This document shows, piece by piece, positions 11,412 through 21,241 of a stretch of 64,000 nt of DNA. How positions within the stretch are numbered: the first letter of the stretch is position 1; each line of letters begins with the position of its first letter. The position numbers and the translations under genes are program-made. Source of the stretch: Xanthostigma xanthostigma (Eukaryota > Arthropoda > Insecta > Raphidioptera > Raphidiidae); assembly GCA_963575645.1 (NCBI GenBank), contig OY754469.1:46272753-46336752 (forward strand), read 5' to 3'. The notes beneath the pieces are model-generated. The model had not been told where the DNA came from. It did not search any database and was given only the letters and a program-made list of their open reading frames with translations.

Positions 11412-11880
11412 ATTAAAATGTTGATTTAAAAGCTAATTTAAAGTACACTTGAACGAGTCAGTCAGTTAGTGGAACGCTGAGAGTATAGATCTTTCATTTT
11501 AGAAGGCGGTAGACAAGAGAGCCCTATTTCTAGCTGCCCTTCAAACTGGCTTCGGAAGACGACTGTTATATATGCATACCGTAACACACAGTACCGACAT
11601 TTCAGACTTCAGTTTCTGGGATATGATAGTCGCTCCTTCTCACTGAATAAGTAAAATGGACATAAACCGATATTAGCCTTTGGGCGGCCATGCGTCTGGC
11701 ATATCTAATATGGCTTACTGCACAACGACGCATCGTTAATCTACCCACAGTATTACAGATGTTTCACAAAAATATAATATCGTCTTAAAGTGTATTAATC
11801 CGCGCTGTCTACATGTATCCAAAAGTTAATATTCAGGATGTGTTTTTTTTTTTCTTTCAATTTTTCAATAATACAACAGA
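11412..11880. other. No recognisable feature
   Basis: No exon or TIR; a poly-T run near 11842-11853 precedes the LTR fragment. Confidence 0.35.
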
Positions 11881-12124
11881 TGTAACAATTATTATTATAT
11901 TATTCAACATATTTATTAACGTAAGTTTGTAACATGAATGTTATTTAATTCAACATATTCATTAACGTAAGTTTGTAACATGAATATTATTTAATTCAAC
12001 ACATTTATTAATTTAAGTTTTTTAACATGAACACTTCCTAGTTCATACGCTCCTCTGCCATCTTGCCTTTGTTTTCCAACATGACCACCAGAGTACACCA
12101 GTGGCGGCGTGGCTTTTTTAGACA
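11881..12124 (-). mobile_element. LTR (TGTAACA...TGTTACA family), truncated, minus
   Basis: The plus strand starts TGTAACAATTATTATTAT, the complement of the LTR 3' end; it runs through two copies of a roughly 53-bp subrepeat (ATTCAACATATTNATTAACG...) and stops after GGCGGCGTGGCTTTTTTAG, before the expected terminal GTGTTACA. Related to the LTRs at 13062-13298 and 62284-62487. No PBS follows it, so it is a solo or broken LTR. Confidence 0.6.
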
Positions 12125-12183
12125 GATAGGAAGGTCACTAATCCATTTCTGGAGGTGTTTTACTTACTAGTTACGTCAATGTG

Positions 12184-12652
12184 TAAGCAGCCCACAGACG
12201 CTCAATATTATTGCGCAATATTTGGGTTTGTGCAATATAATTGACCGTGTGTGGACGAGATTGAAAGGTTGCGCAATATATTGTGTGATTTTCAAAATCT
12301 TGAAAATACATTGCACAAACAGGGAAATATTGTGCCGGTTCTTGTCAAGATTGCGCAATATCTCGTAGTTCGCCTCATCATGGGTGACAAGAAAGCCGAA
12401 AGACAATAATTTATTGTTGAATTTATCGAGGTGTATCGTGGTCATCCGGCTCTGTGAGATTGTGAAGTCCAAAGACTGTAGTAATCGTGACAACATGATG
12501 GCTGAAGTTCTGGTGGGGACTGTTTGCACAATGTGGCTGTACCGTCTGTGCTCGCAATTGAGTACTATATTGCACAACCTTCAATAGCGCCTCCAATTTT
12601 TTGTACAAACCAAAATATTGTACAATAATATTGAGCGTCTATGGGCCGCTTA
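12184..12652 (+). mobile_element. PIF/Harbinger-like MITE with MADF remnant
   Basis: About 50-bp inverted termini: AGCAGCCCACAGACGCTCAA from 12186 and the complement of AGCGGCCCATAGACGCTCAA to 12650, each continuing into ATTATTG(C/T)(G/A)CAATATTT. TA lies at both edges; a Harbinger-type 3-bp TSD is not clean. Inside is a decayed MADF domain (12380-12516). MADF/Myb-like proteins are the usual second protein of PIF/Harbinger transposons, which supports the assignment. A 133-codon minus-strand frame here is a by-product. Confidence 0.65.
12380..12516 (+). pseudogene. Broken MADF-domain coding remnant
   Basis: From the ATG at 12380 the frame reads MGDKKAERQ, stop, then FIVEFIEVYRGHPAL followed by TGA where a MADF domain normally has Trp. 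One frame over it continues VKSKDCSNRDNMMAEVLV. The pattern (acidic/hydrophobic helix, Y-R-x-H-P-x-L-W, K-S-K-D-x-S-N-R-D) is the start of MADF DNA-binding domains. Two stops and a frameshift make it dead. Recognition is from family pattern knowledge, not a search. Confidence 0.55.
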
Positions 12653-13061
12653 ACGAGCAATAGAGATCTTTACTGGTCGTCAATTGATTAGAGGTGGTTT
12701 GTTTTGTATCGTCGTTGTGTTTTTAAGCGGAACAAGTCAATGTATTGGGATCGCAGTAAGTATTCACAGTTGGTAATGAAGTTTACGAACGCTTTACCGC
12801 CTCTGGGAGGCGGTGGTCAGTCCTGTTCCATCCAGCAGGATATATTCACTACGACCATCCGTCCTGGTCCAGTCATCCCATCGTTACCGCACAACGCCAC
12901 GGTTCCCTCCTTCAGGCCATGAAACAAGTTTGCGCACCAACTCCTAATTCCTCTACTTTGTGTATGTATTATGTAATAAATCAATGCTTATGTATGTACG
13001 TGTACTACAGCCAACTTCACTCCTATCTAGGGATGAACAACCAACGACTTTTTCTAAATAC
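12653..13061 (+). other. Unassigned GC-rich segment
   Basis: About 12770-12925 is notably GC-rich against its surroundings and has an open plus frame ending ...IPSLPHNATVPSFRP. The minus strand also has an open stretch (...GNDGMTGPGRM...). Neither resembles a family I know, and splice sites are unconvincing. It could be a transposon interior or a lost exon. TAGGGATGAAC near 13029 resembles a hAT end but has no partner. Confidence 0.3.
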
Positions 13062-13298
13062 TGTAACACCACGTCTTAAAAAGCCACGCCACCACTGGTC
13101 ATGTAAACAAACAGAGGCAACATGGCAGCGGAGCGTATGAACTAGGAAGTAGTGTTCATGTTAAAAAACAATGAATATGTTGAATTAAATAATATTCATG
13201 TTACAAAGTAATGTTAACAAATATGTTGAATTAAATAATATTCATGTTACAAAGTAATGTTAACAAATATGTTGAATAAAATAATAATAATTGTTACA
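13062..13298 (+). mobile_element. LTR, plus orientation, followed by PBS
   Basis: It begins TGTAACACCACGTCTTAAAA and ends AATTGTTACA (TG...CA). Three bases later comes a tRNA primer-binding site, so this is a 5' LTR. It holds two tandem copies of a roughly 53-bp unit (GTTGAATTAAATAATATTCA...), whereas the 62-kb LTR has one. No gag-pol follows: the sequence immediately inverts. Confidence 0.7.
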
Positions 13299-13301
13299 AA
13301 C

Positions 13302-13319
13302 TGGCGCCCAACGTGGGGC
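13302..13319 (+). other. Primer-binding site (tRNA-Lys type)
   Basis: TGGCGCCCAACGTGGGGC is complementary to the 3' end of tRNA-Lys(CUU)-type acceptors, including the 3' CCA. Placed 3 bases after the LTR end, it is the expected minus-strand priming site of an LTR retrotransposon. Confidence 0.75.
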
Positions 13320-13320
13320 C

Positions 13321-13405
13321 CCAGTTTGTAACAATTATTTTATTCAACATATTTGCTAACATTACTTTGTAACATGAATATTATTTAATTCAACATATTC
13401 ATTAT
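13321..13405 (-). mobile_element. Inverted LTR end facing the first LTR
   Basis: CCAGTTTGTAACAATTATTT...ATTCAACATATT is the reverse complement of the LTR 3' end plus spacer and first PBS bases. With 13062-13319 it forms a palindrome centred on the PBS. It breaks off at about 13405 into a family-i fragment. Confidence 0.7.
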
Positions 13406-13460
13406 TTTATATTTTGTCAATATATTGTCTGAAAAATTGATCGATAATTTTATTTAATAA
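13406..13460 (+). mobile_element. Penelope-like family i, terminal fragment
   Basis: TTTTGTCAATATATTGTCTG then AAAAATTGATCGATAATTTT matches the distal arm of family i. It is truncated where it joins the inverted LTR and lacks the hammerhead-like core. Confidence 0.5.
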
Positions 13461-13653
13461 AGAGGTAATCTCCGAAACTACTCATCCGATTTCAAAAATG
13501 TTTTCAACAATATTTAGAATGGACCTTCAGGATGGACATAGGCTATATATCGCGTTGAAATAAAATAAAAGTGGAGACCAATTTTGCAAGTCGCCGAAAA
13601 AAAAAAGCGGTGGCAATCTACAAAGTCGGACGAAGCCGGACCGGGCCTCTAGT
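13461..13653 (+). mobile_element. CCGGACCGG-type insect retroposon-like repeat
   Basis: GGTAATCTCCGAAACTACTC through GACGAAGCCGGACCGGGCCT...CTAGT; same block order as the 10351 copy but lacking its AATATTATAAAG opening. Confidence 0.6.
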
Positions 13654-14107
13654 TTATTATACGACTGATACTCGATTCTTCGGGTATTCACACACCCCTA
13701 CGGCTCTCTTCTCTCGTTCCCTATACACGTGTTTAGTACAAACTACGTTAGATAAATGACTGCCATTAAGTATTCAGTGCATCTTATGTTATGTAACATT
13801 TATATAACTTTAAACTTTACACTACCAATTATATACCTATATATAACTCTTATTTTCACTAATTACGAGCGCTCTAACTTCAAAATAAATGAACATTTGC
13901 ATCAATTGTGATAATTGTTAGTTTCTTCTTTACAAATAATTCGCATTCTCGGTGAAGGTTTTATATTTATTTATATTTGACAGGATTTTACTTTCATTTA
14001 TCGAGTTGAATATAAAATTGTTTTCGGATTACACTACAAATCATTAAATGCAATAGGAAGCTGTGAATTGTGGTGGGGGGGGGGTTAAAATATCTAGTTT
14101 CATCATC
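13654..14107. other. No recognisable feature
   Basis: AT-rich; a G-run of ten lies near 14075. Confidence 0.4.
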
Positions 14108-14346
14108 TACTCTCTAAAACAGAAATAGTGAAAATGTCACTATTTGAAATAGTGACTTCTGATTCACTTCCAGAATTGTGAATTCAGGTGACATTTAATG
14201 GTCACTTATATAATTAGTGAATTTTTATATTCACTAATTCATATTGTGAGTATTCACTAATTCTGCGTGGTGCGATTCTAGCATTGGCAAATAGTGAATA
14301 TACACTTGAAATTAGTGAAAAATCATTGATTGATGTTTAGAGTGTT
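14108..14346. mobile_element. CTCTCTAAAAC MITE, copy 2
   Basis: TA-CTCTCTAAAACAGAAATAG at the left, GATGTTTAGAGTG at the right (last bases diverged, right TA lost). The interior repeats TTCACTAATT words as in the 4176 copy. Confidence 0.65.
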
Positions 14347-15204
14347 TAGAATGTTTTACCAATCTTCCAATTTATCGATGGAAAAACGAAAGAACAAACT
14401 TTATGTTTTTGTTTTCTAGTAGGATCTTTTAAGTAAATATCATTCTTACAATTGTCAGCTTTGACAGAAATATTATTTACACCGTTGAGCGCAAGAGTTT
14501 TACAAAGGGGCACAGCGCCGATTATATGGAAAAGCGTTCCTCAATCGTCTTAATTTCTCGCAACTCACTATCCACATGCTGCCAACTGAACAGTAGCGCT
14601 ACCTGGAAACACAATTTGATTGTTATTGTTTGGCCAATGGCCTGTACAACCGTAGCCAAAAATATATGACTTTCTGTAACTCTGCTCCATAGATAAGAGA
14701 TCTTCACGCCTGTTAAAAGTATCTACCTTATGTTTTAAGTCTGAATACCAATTGATGTATCTAGTTTAATCAAAATCGGAGCAGTTGTTCTCGAGGGATG
14801 TGGGTACAAATAAACTTTTTAGAAACCTGTTTTTCCATCTAGGTTGTTACACAACAGATTTTTCCGTCTAAATGTGAACAAAAGATTCCCAGAACGGTAG
14901 ACTCTGGTAACTGTTTTATGATTATTTTTTTCGGAATTGATCCAGTGCCTGCTGGAACACAGCCGTGGCAATAGTGTATAGACTTTGCTGACATAAATAT
15001 AAAATAATCGTCCCGTGTCAGAGTATCCTCATAGACCACAGTAAACTATAGCGGGTTACAGAGGTGGTGCAATGTTTATGGAGAGATGTTTTGAGCGCAC
15101 GGGCGGCCGACAGTATCTCTTCAGCAGGCCGGACTACATAGATAGCGCCGCACAGTGGCGATTTTATAAAATTATTGAAACGGTATAAAAGTAGTAATTT
15201 TTTT
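14347..15204. other. Mostly featureless; faint LINE-tail words
   Basis: Around 14749-14815 the text (AATCAAAATCGGAGCAGTTG then GGGTACAAATAAAC) resembles the 3' UTR end of insect LINEs. No TSD or tail seen. Nothing else stands out. Confidence 0.3.
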
Positions 15205-15376
15205 AAAAATAAATAAAATAATCGATCAATTTTACAGACAATGTATTGACAAAAATTATAATAATACAATTCAATAGATTTACGTTTGGGTCCGGATTTT
15301 TGTCAATACATTGTCTCCAAAAATTGGTCGATTATTTTATATATTTGAAGATAATTAGACGTTAATTAAAGATATG
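15205..15376 (-). mobile_element. Penelope-like family i, minus copy
   Basis: Arms AATCGATCAATTTTACAGAC (about 15219-15239) and ATTGGTCGATTATTTTA (about 15321) face each other, and the far side reads the complement of TTTAATTAACGTCTAAT. GGTCCGGATT is all that remains near the former core, so the hammerhead-like motif is lost. Confidence 0.5.
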
Positions 15377-16871
15377 AATATTTTTTATTTATATAAACTA
15401 TCATACATTTGCTACAAAATATTAGACCAAAATAAAGTCAAGTTTATTATGCCTATATTGTGTTGTGTGAATTAATTGTTCTTAATATTCTAATGATTTT
15501 TTTTAAATTTATGTAAAAATTATAAAATAGTTCAAGTTAGCAGGAATTACATTAAAAAAAAATAGTAGTCATCATAGCTACTTGTTTTCATTAAAACTGT
15601 ATTCTTCTAAAATTATCAAGGCTTTGAAAAAAAAAGTTCTTCCTCCGTGTTAAAAAACTCTCGAAAAATTTTCCAAGACTCCTCCATCCGCTATATCCAG
15701 TTAACGCACAAAAAGCATTACTAAAACTTTCACAGTGGATTGAATTTGAATTTATTAACTTACTTTTACATATTATTATTTTTACAAATGTCATTATATG
15801 TAAGTTTTCCTACCCAACTTGGCAGAGCCAGTTCCAGGGAAGGAAACAAAACATTTTACAATTTAATATTTGTAGTGTAGGTATAATATTTTCAAAATAC
15901 GAATAAAATTTAAAAAAATGGAAAGAAAATAAATGAAATGAATTGAAGCTAAATTTTATTCACGAAGTTCATAACATTAAGTAGTTTTATTTAAAAATAA
16001 AAACTTGATTTTTGTGTATCTCAAGAATCCCTATTGCTGATAATAAACATCCAACAGAGCTGCATACGAAACTTCACACATTTAGATTTTTTTACTTAAC
16101 GAGCTTTCTTTAATTCATAACAAAAGTTTACAAAACTTGCTTCAATGAGCCTAGAACGAATTCTAGGTTTAACTTTGTCCCCGCATTTATTATTTATATT
16201 TGATACATCTTGAAAGGTCTCGAATACAATTTTTGACACAAAATTTACCACTTTTAACCGCGCTCTCTCGCATTATGTCCCACCGTGCGGAGTACATCGC
16301 GCAACGCCACGCCACACCCGCGACCCTGTCCATAAAACAAGTCCACTCCTTTAAATTAACTATCAATAAATTAACCGATCGAGACTCTATGTGTCTTTAC
16401 AACATTAACTACATATCTCTACATTACCTACGTTGCCGGGCCATCGTCTTCATCGCTCGAGTTTGGTTCTTCTGTACAATGCACAAGTCCACACTACATA
16501 ATATATCCTCTTTAAACTAACTTCCCTGTCGGCACGACAGCCGCCTCCTTATCTATAGACTGCCTGTGCACTATATATAAATACACAGTACAGTAAAGAT
16601 CAAAATTAGTATTGTACAGTCGCAGTCCACATTTAATATTGGGATAAAATGAACGGATCAGAATGAGACATAACAAAAAAAATTCCAGCCAATTGGGCGA
16701 CGAGACCACTCCAACTTCAAAAATAGTACCTATAATAAACAAAATAAAATTTCTACTATCACCGGCGAAGACGCGGGTAACGGCTATTAATAAATATTAG
16801 GTATGATAATATTTGCTATTGATTGGCATGGTTATATTATATAATATGTTCTGTCATGTAAAAATTAATCA
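15377..16871. other. No recognisable feature
   Basis: AT-rich; 16240-16560 is GC-richer with an open plus frame of about 100 codons from 16200, but composition, lack of splice context and lack of family resemblance argue against a gene. Confidence 0.4.
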
Positions 16872-17257
16872 AAGCATGCTTAACTAATTTCTTTCTGACA
16901 GATCTACAGAACAAAAGAACAGCTGATTTTTTTTAGTTTCAAAATATTTCCGAAACAATAAAGTTTTTTTGACAAAAATAAATAGAATAATAAACCGTTA
17001 TGAAAAGTATACCATTATTATATAAAAACAACGTTGTAGTATATATCTCTTTTGCGCACGCGCCGATTTTTTCCAAAAACGATAGGGCTCTTCATATTTG
17101 TATACTAAATATCTTCCCAAAATTTAGCTTCAATCCGTTCTTCCATTTGACCTGTATCGTGCTCACAGACTAACAGACGCACAGACTTTCTAAAAATCTG
17201 TTTTTTGGATTCAAGGACCTCAAAAACGAAAAAGTGAATTTTGACCTAATTTTGATT
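16872..17257 (+). repeat. Dispersed repeat, copy 1 (LINE 3'-region-like)
   Basis: Matches 20250-20662 in opposite orientation: ACAGATCTACAGAACAAAAG, TTTTGCGCACGCGCCGATTT, AGGGCTCTTCATATTTG, GACCTGTATCGTGCTCACAG, ACTAACAGACGCACAGAC. The 'acagactaacagacgcacagac' style near the end is typical of LINE 3' regions in insects. No ORF. Confidence 0.5.
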
Positions 17258-17321
17258 AGTAGGTATCGTTGTCCACTTTATGGTGTTGGAATGGTAATAT
17301 TATCAACTCTTCATTTACGGT

Positions 17322-17815
17322 GTTATAACTAGTGATGTGCCGGATCGTTAAATATGTATATCCGCGTATACGGATCTGAATACGGATATTTGGTTTCAAG
17401 ATCCGCGGATACGGATCTTAACTTTCTTAGAGTACGCTCTTATGGGAAAAAGCTATTGACCTCCTTAAGAGTAACTCTCATAACAGATTGTCTCTTTCCA
17501 AAGATCGATGTGCAATATCTCATTATAAAGATAGTTTATTTAGTACCTTTGAGTTATGTACTATTAGTATGGTACTCACTACGATAAATGTTTGCAATAT
17601 AAAGGTGCCAAATACGATTTTAAAAAATAAAAAATAATCTAAATGGAATTTAACAGTTTTTCATTATTACGTAATCCACTATATATATAAAATTTCATCT
17701 ATGAATTGAAAATTAATAAGGTAGTAAAAGATCCGCCAAAAACTAACGGATACGGATCTTTCTTCTCCCTCGGATATCCGCGGATACGGATATCCGGCAC
17801 ATCACTAGTTATAAC
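17322..17815 (+). mobile_element. hAT MITE TAGTGATGTGCCGG, copy 2
   Basis: A 478-bp unit (17330-17807) flanked by a perfect 8-bp duplication GTTATAAC (17322-17329, 17808-17815). TIRs TAGTGATGTGCCGGAT on both sides are intact. It lacks the left arm of the internal hairpin seen in copies 1 and 3, i.e. a small internal deletion. Confidence 0.92.
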
Positions 17816-18371
17816 ACATTCTAATTCAGAGTCGCTGTCTATGTGTTATAACAATACAGGATTATTATAATATAAATGATACACTTTCGCGAATTAAGCA
17901 GTTTTAGATTGCTATTAGAGCGAAGGATGTCAGACGGTTCACAAACGATCAAAACCGAAAGAACATGTTTAATAAATCACTGTCAAGATGGTTAGTGGGC
18001 CAAATCGGGAGGCAGGAAAGTTGATGTCGCATGTAAATTCTTAATTAAGAAAATTAATTAAATTGCTTCTCACTGTTTTCCGATGACTTTCTGTACCGGG
18101 AATCGAACTTAAAGCGCGGTAAATCAACTAGCAACTATACAAGTAAACAACGATTAATGAATTTCAGTCGGTTTCAATTCGCATTTGGACGTTGACTATT
18201 ATCGCAGTTCATAAACACATTTTTATCAATATCAATTAAATGAAGAAATCGAGGAATTCGTAAAGCAACAAGCGAGTTTCTAGTTGCGACTTTTCTGCTT
18301 ATCAATTCACAAGCCAGTAGCTTTTTGCCGCAACAATATAATGTTGGTAATATGATACAATTCTTTTAATC
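17816..18371. other. Mostly featureless
   Basis: At 18095-18115 the minus strand reads AAGTTCGATTCCCGGTA, a B-box-like word, but no A box is placed correctly. Otherwise unique AT-rich sequence. Confidence 0.35.
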
Positions 18372-18490
18372 TAGTCTCTAAACATGAATCGGTGATTTTT
18401 CACTAATTACAAGTGCATATTCACTATTTGTCAATGGTAGAATTAGTGAATACTCACAATATGAATTAGTGAATATAAAAATTCACTAAT

Positions 18491-18778
18491 CATATAAGTG
18501 AATGATGAGTATTTGTCAAGAATTCCGCGGCATAAGGATCGAAAATGAAGCAATACTGAGACTTTTTTAAACTTGCATTTAATACTAACGTTTCGATACG
18601 TTTTGTATCATCTTCAGAAAGTTCTGTAATTATATTTTCTTAGTTATAAAATTGTTTTGAATTAAAATGTAATTATTCGTAAATGTTAGAAAACTTACCA
18701 AATGCTGTCACATGTTATCAGTATATTGTTGTTGATGGATTGAGAACATGGTGTCACTCAATCTTCATATAAGTGAAT
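18491..18778 (-). mobile_element. Penelope-like family ii with 13-bp TSD, nested
   Basis: CATATAAGTGAAT occurs at 18491-18503 and 18766-18778, bracketing 18504-18765. The insert starts GATGAGTATTTGTCAAGAAT and contains GGCATAAGGATCGAAAATGA and a hammerhead-like core on the minus strand (18585-18617). Relatives are in 50508-51470. Nesting shows it is younger than its host MITE. Confidence 0.7.
18585..18617 (-). ncRNA. Hammerhead-ribozyme-like core, family ii
   Basis: On the minus strand: CTGAAGA, T, GATAC-AAAAC-GTATC (perfect 5-bp stem), GAAACGTTAG. Both conserved boxes are intact. Catalysis would also need stems I and III, which I cannot confirm. Confidence 0.5.
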
Positions 18779-18926
18779 ATAAAAAATGTACTAATTATAT
18801 AACTGAATATAAAAATTCACTAATTATATAAGTGACCATTAAGTGTCATCTGAAGTGAATCAGAAGTCACTAATTCAAATAATGATATTTTCACTATTTC
18901 AGTTTTAGAGACTAAATTTATTAATA

Positions 18927-19032
18927 AAAATTCACTAATTTGTTGTGAAAATCACTGATTATCTAGTCACCTAGTGAATACAGCTTCGCTTACGCATTTA
19001 GTGAAAATCTCACTAATTCTAGTTTAGGGAGT
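18927..19032. repeat. Diverged CTCTAAA-MITE relative
   Basis: AAATTCACTAATTTGTTG at one side and CTCACTAATTCTAGTTTAGG-GAGTA at the other, with TTAGTGAAAATC words between. It abuts copy 3, so it may be a second, older insertion at the same site. Confidence 0.4.
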
Positions 19033-19876
19033 AATACATTATTTTTAAATTATTTAGAACCTAGAGTACCCTCGGTTCTCGGAGTTAATATCAAATTTAC
19101 GGCTTCACTTCGTTACAGTTCTTTGTTTTGCGGGGCTGGGCACCGTTCGCCAGCGACAACAGTAGTGGAGCCTTCGACCCCACCGTATTATTAGTTTTTA
19201 CATTAATGCAGGGCTATTTATTATTGGAAAAATAGACGTGTTTACGTAGATATTTTGTAAGATATGTAAGATTCAGACACGTCTTTTTCACGATTGAATC
19301 CATTTTCAGATTTCATTTTTATTCACACAAAAGCAAGGAAACGATATTATCATATTAGACAGGTGTCTCGTTATTTTTTTATAATTACTTTTGAAGTATT
19401 AATAATGAAACTAAAAGAATATTGATCAAATGCAAGATGAAGGAAAAATAATGCAGAAAAATAAAATAAAAAAACATAAATCAAGATAGTGATGTGATGT
19501 AATCTAATCAACAAATTGAAAACATACAAATTTTACGAAAGCTTGAAGTACGTTTTTCAGTCCGATATTATGTAATATTTATTTATTTATTCATTCTGTG
19601 CGCCTGTGATCATGACAGCATTTCCAAATCACATCCTTGCCCGTTCAAAAATACAGAGTGTAACAAAAACTACGGTCCTGGAAAATCTCAAGTTTTATAT
19701 GACAGAGCACGGAACATCAAGACCTATAAATACAGCACAACAAGACTTTCAATATTACAGGAACCTTTGTTTCCAATTTCGTTTTCATTTCTATGTTTTG
19801 TGATGATGGCTATGCTATTATCTTGGGTGGTATTCGAGTGATAACACTATTCATTCTATAAATATAATCTATTCTA
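19033..19876. other. No recognisable feature
   Basis: AT-rich except a GC-rich patch at 19095-19190 (CGGGGCTGGGCACCGTTCGC). No exon or repeat recognised. Confidence 0.4.
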
Positions 19877-20028
19877 TGTATATGTCACCGGGATATTGTC
19901 AAACCCGTGATATTATAATTTCACTTAGTGAAATTACAATATCACGACTCTTTGTCAATCGTGATATTGTAATTTCACTAGTGAAATTACAATATCACGG
20001 ATTTGACAATATCCCGGTGACATATATA
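19877..20028. mobile_element. Double-palindrome MITE, TA-flanked
   Basis: Outer TIRs ATGTCACCGGGATATTGTC (from about 19882) and its inverse (to about 20024). Between them two roughly 40-bp palindromes, each built on CGTGATATTGTAATTTCACT and its complement, sit head to tail. It is the most palindrome-dense stretch in the window. Non-coding. Confidence 0.7.
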
Positions 20029-20098
20029 ATGCATTCGTTATGATTATTATAACGAATGAATTTAACTCTATATACAAATAAAAAATATAATACTAATT

Positions 20099-20221
20099 CT
20101 TACCACAGCAGTTTTATTAGCGGATATACATTTCGGGAGCTATGCTCTTATCTTCAGTGTTTGCTGAAGATGAGAGCATAGCTCCGAAATGTACATCCGC
20201 TTATAAAACTGTTGTGGTAAG
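20099..20221. mobile_element. Penelope-like family iv snapback, copy 1
   Basis: Arms of about 58 bp (CTTACCACAGCAGTTTTATT... and ...AAACTGTTGTGGTAAG) flank a 6-bp spacer TGTTTG at 20158-20163. Each arm contains CTGAAGAT-GAGAGC, ATA, GCTCC and CGAAATGTAC words, a hammerhead-like core with GAAAUG in place of GAAACG. The second copy is at 42970-43214. Confidence 0.55.
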
Positions 20222-20249
20222 AAGTAACTATTCTTTATTTTTTTATTTA

Positions 20250-20662
20250 ACTCTAGGTCAAAAATCACTTTTCAAAATTTTACATTATCTTTTCGTTTTG
20301 AGGTTCCCCGAATCAAAAAAAACATATTTTTGGAAAAACTCTGTGCGTCTGTTAGTTTGTTATTGAGCACAATACAGGTCAAACGAATGAGTGGATTGAA
20401 ACCAAATTTTGGGACGATGTTTGGTATGCAAATATGAAGAGCCCTGCTGTTTTTGGGGAAAATCGGCGCATGCGCAGAAAAGATATTTTTTATAATAATG
20501 GTATACTTTTCATAACGACTTATTATTCTACTTATTTTTTCAAGAAAGTTTTGTTAAATTTTCATTTCTAAACTTTAAAGTTTCGGGAATATTTTGAAAA
20601 TAAAAAAAAACGGCTGTTCTTTTGTTTTGTAGATCTGTCAGAAATAAACTAGTTAAGCATAC
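20250..20662 (-). repeat. Dispersed repeat, copy 2 (inverse of 16872-17257)
   Basis: Shared blocks read in reverse: CTGTGCGTCTGTTAGTTTG, TTGAGCACAATACAGGTC, CAAATATGAAGAGCCCT, AAATCGGCGCATGCGCAGAA, GATCTGTCAGAAATAAACTA. With copy 1 it forms a widely spaced inverted pair across 3 kb. Confidence 0.5.
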
Positions 20663-21241
20663 TATATCAAATGTCAACATTTTGAAGTTGGAATGGCTGG
20701 AAATTATTCAAGCACTGATTTCACATTTACTGAAAGCACTTTGTAGGTGATTTTTTTTTGGTGGTCCCTTTATGCGTACATATCAAATATCCTATCGGAG
20801 AATAAGGTATCAGCAAATTCACATACAACCATAACTCGTACGAAGATTATATATAAATTCTTGTGAGTGTGTCTGTGTGCACATATTCAATTCGTTCCCG
20901 ATAGAATTTCTCGATTTTTCGTTATTCCATTACGATAAATTGGGATTCTGTTTACACATGAACAGGTAGATGGGTTTCTGGGCATATCTTTACTGCTTCA
21001 TATTTTTTAATACTACTTACAATTTCTTTGAGTAAAGCGGTCTGCATTTTGAAAAATTAAAATGAGGAAAAGACGATAAATTTCGTGAAATAGATATTTT
21101 AAAAATGAAAAATGACTGTTATAGCGTGTACGTTTGACTTTAAGTAAACAGATAAAAACCTGGAAATAAATATCTCAAGTAGATTAACTTTGCAGCAACT
21201 AATAAAATATGACTGAATAACGCTAGAGACGTTTAGCAATC
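20663..21241. other. No recognisable feature
   Basis: Unique AT-rich sequence. Confidence 0.4.

Larger units (their letters stand above)
18372..18914. mobile_element. CTCTAAAC MITE, copy 3, split by a nested insertion
   Basis: TA-GTCTCTAAACATGAATC at the left and ATTTCAGTTTTAGAGAC-TA at the right define a TA-flanked unit. The interior has the usual ATTCACTAATT words in both orientations. A 262-bp foreign insert with its own 13-bp duplication (18491-18778) interrupts it. Confidence 0.7.

Noticed and set aside
12176-12577. 133-codon minus-strand frame
   Set aside because: It coincides with the Harbinger-like MITE and is antisense to the MADF remnant; composition and lack of splice signals show it is incidental.
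13302-13319. Start of an intact retrotransposon
   Set aside because: Sequence inverts directly after the primer-binding site; no gag, pol or polypurine tract follows.
16200-16520. 106-codon plus-strand frame
   Set aside because: Locally GC-richer but the peptide resembles nothing I know and no acceptor/donor pair fits.
18084-18130. tRNA or SINE on the minus strand
   Set aside because: Only a B-box-like GTTCGATTCCCGG is present; no A box at the right distance.
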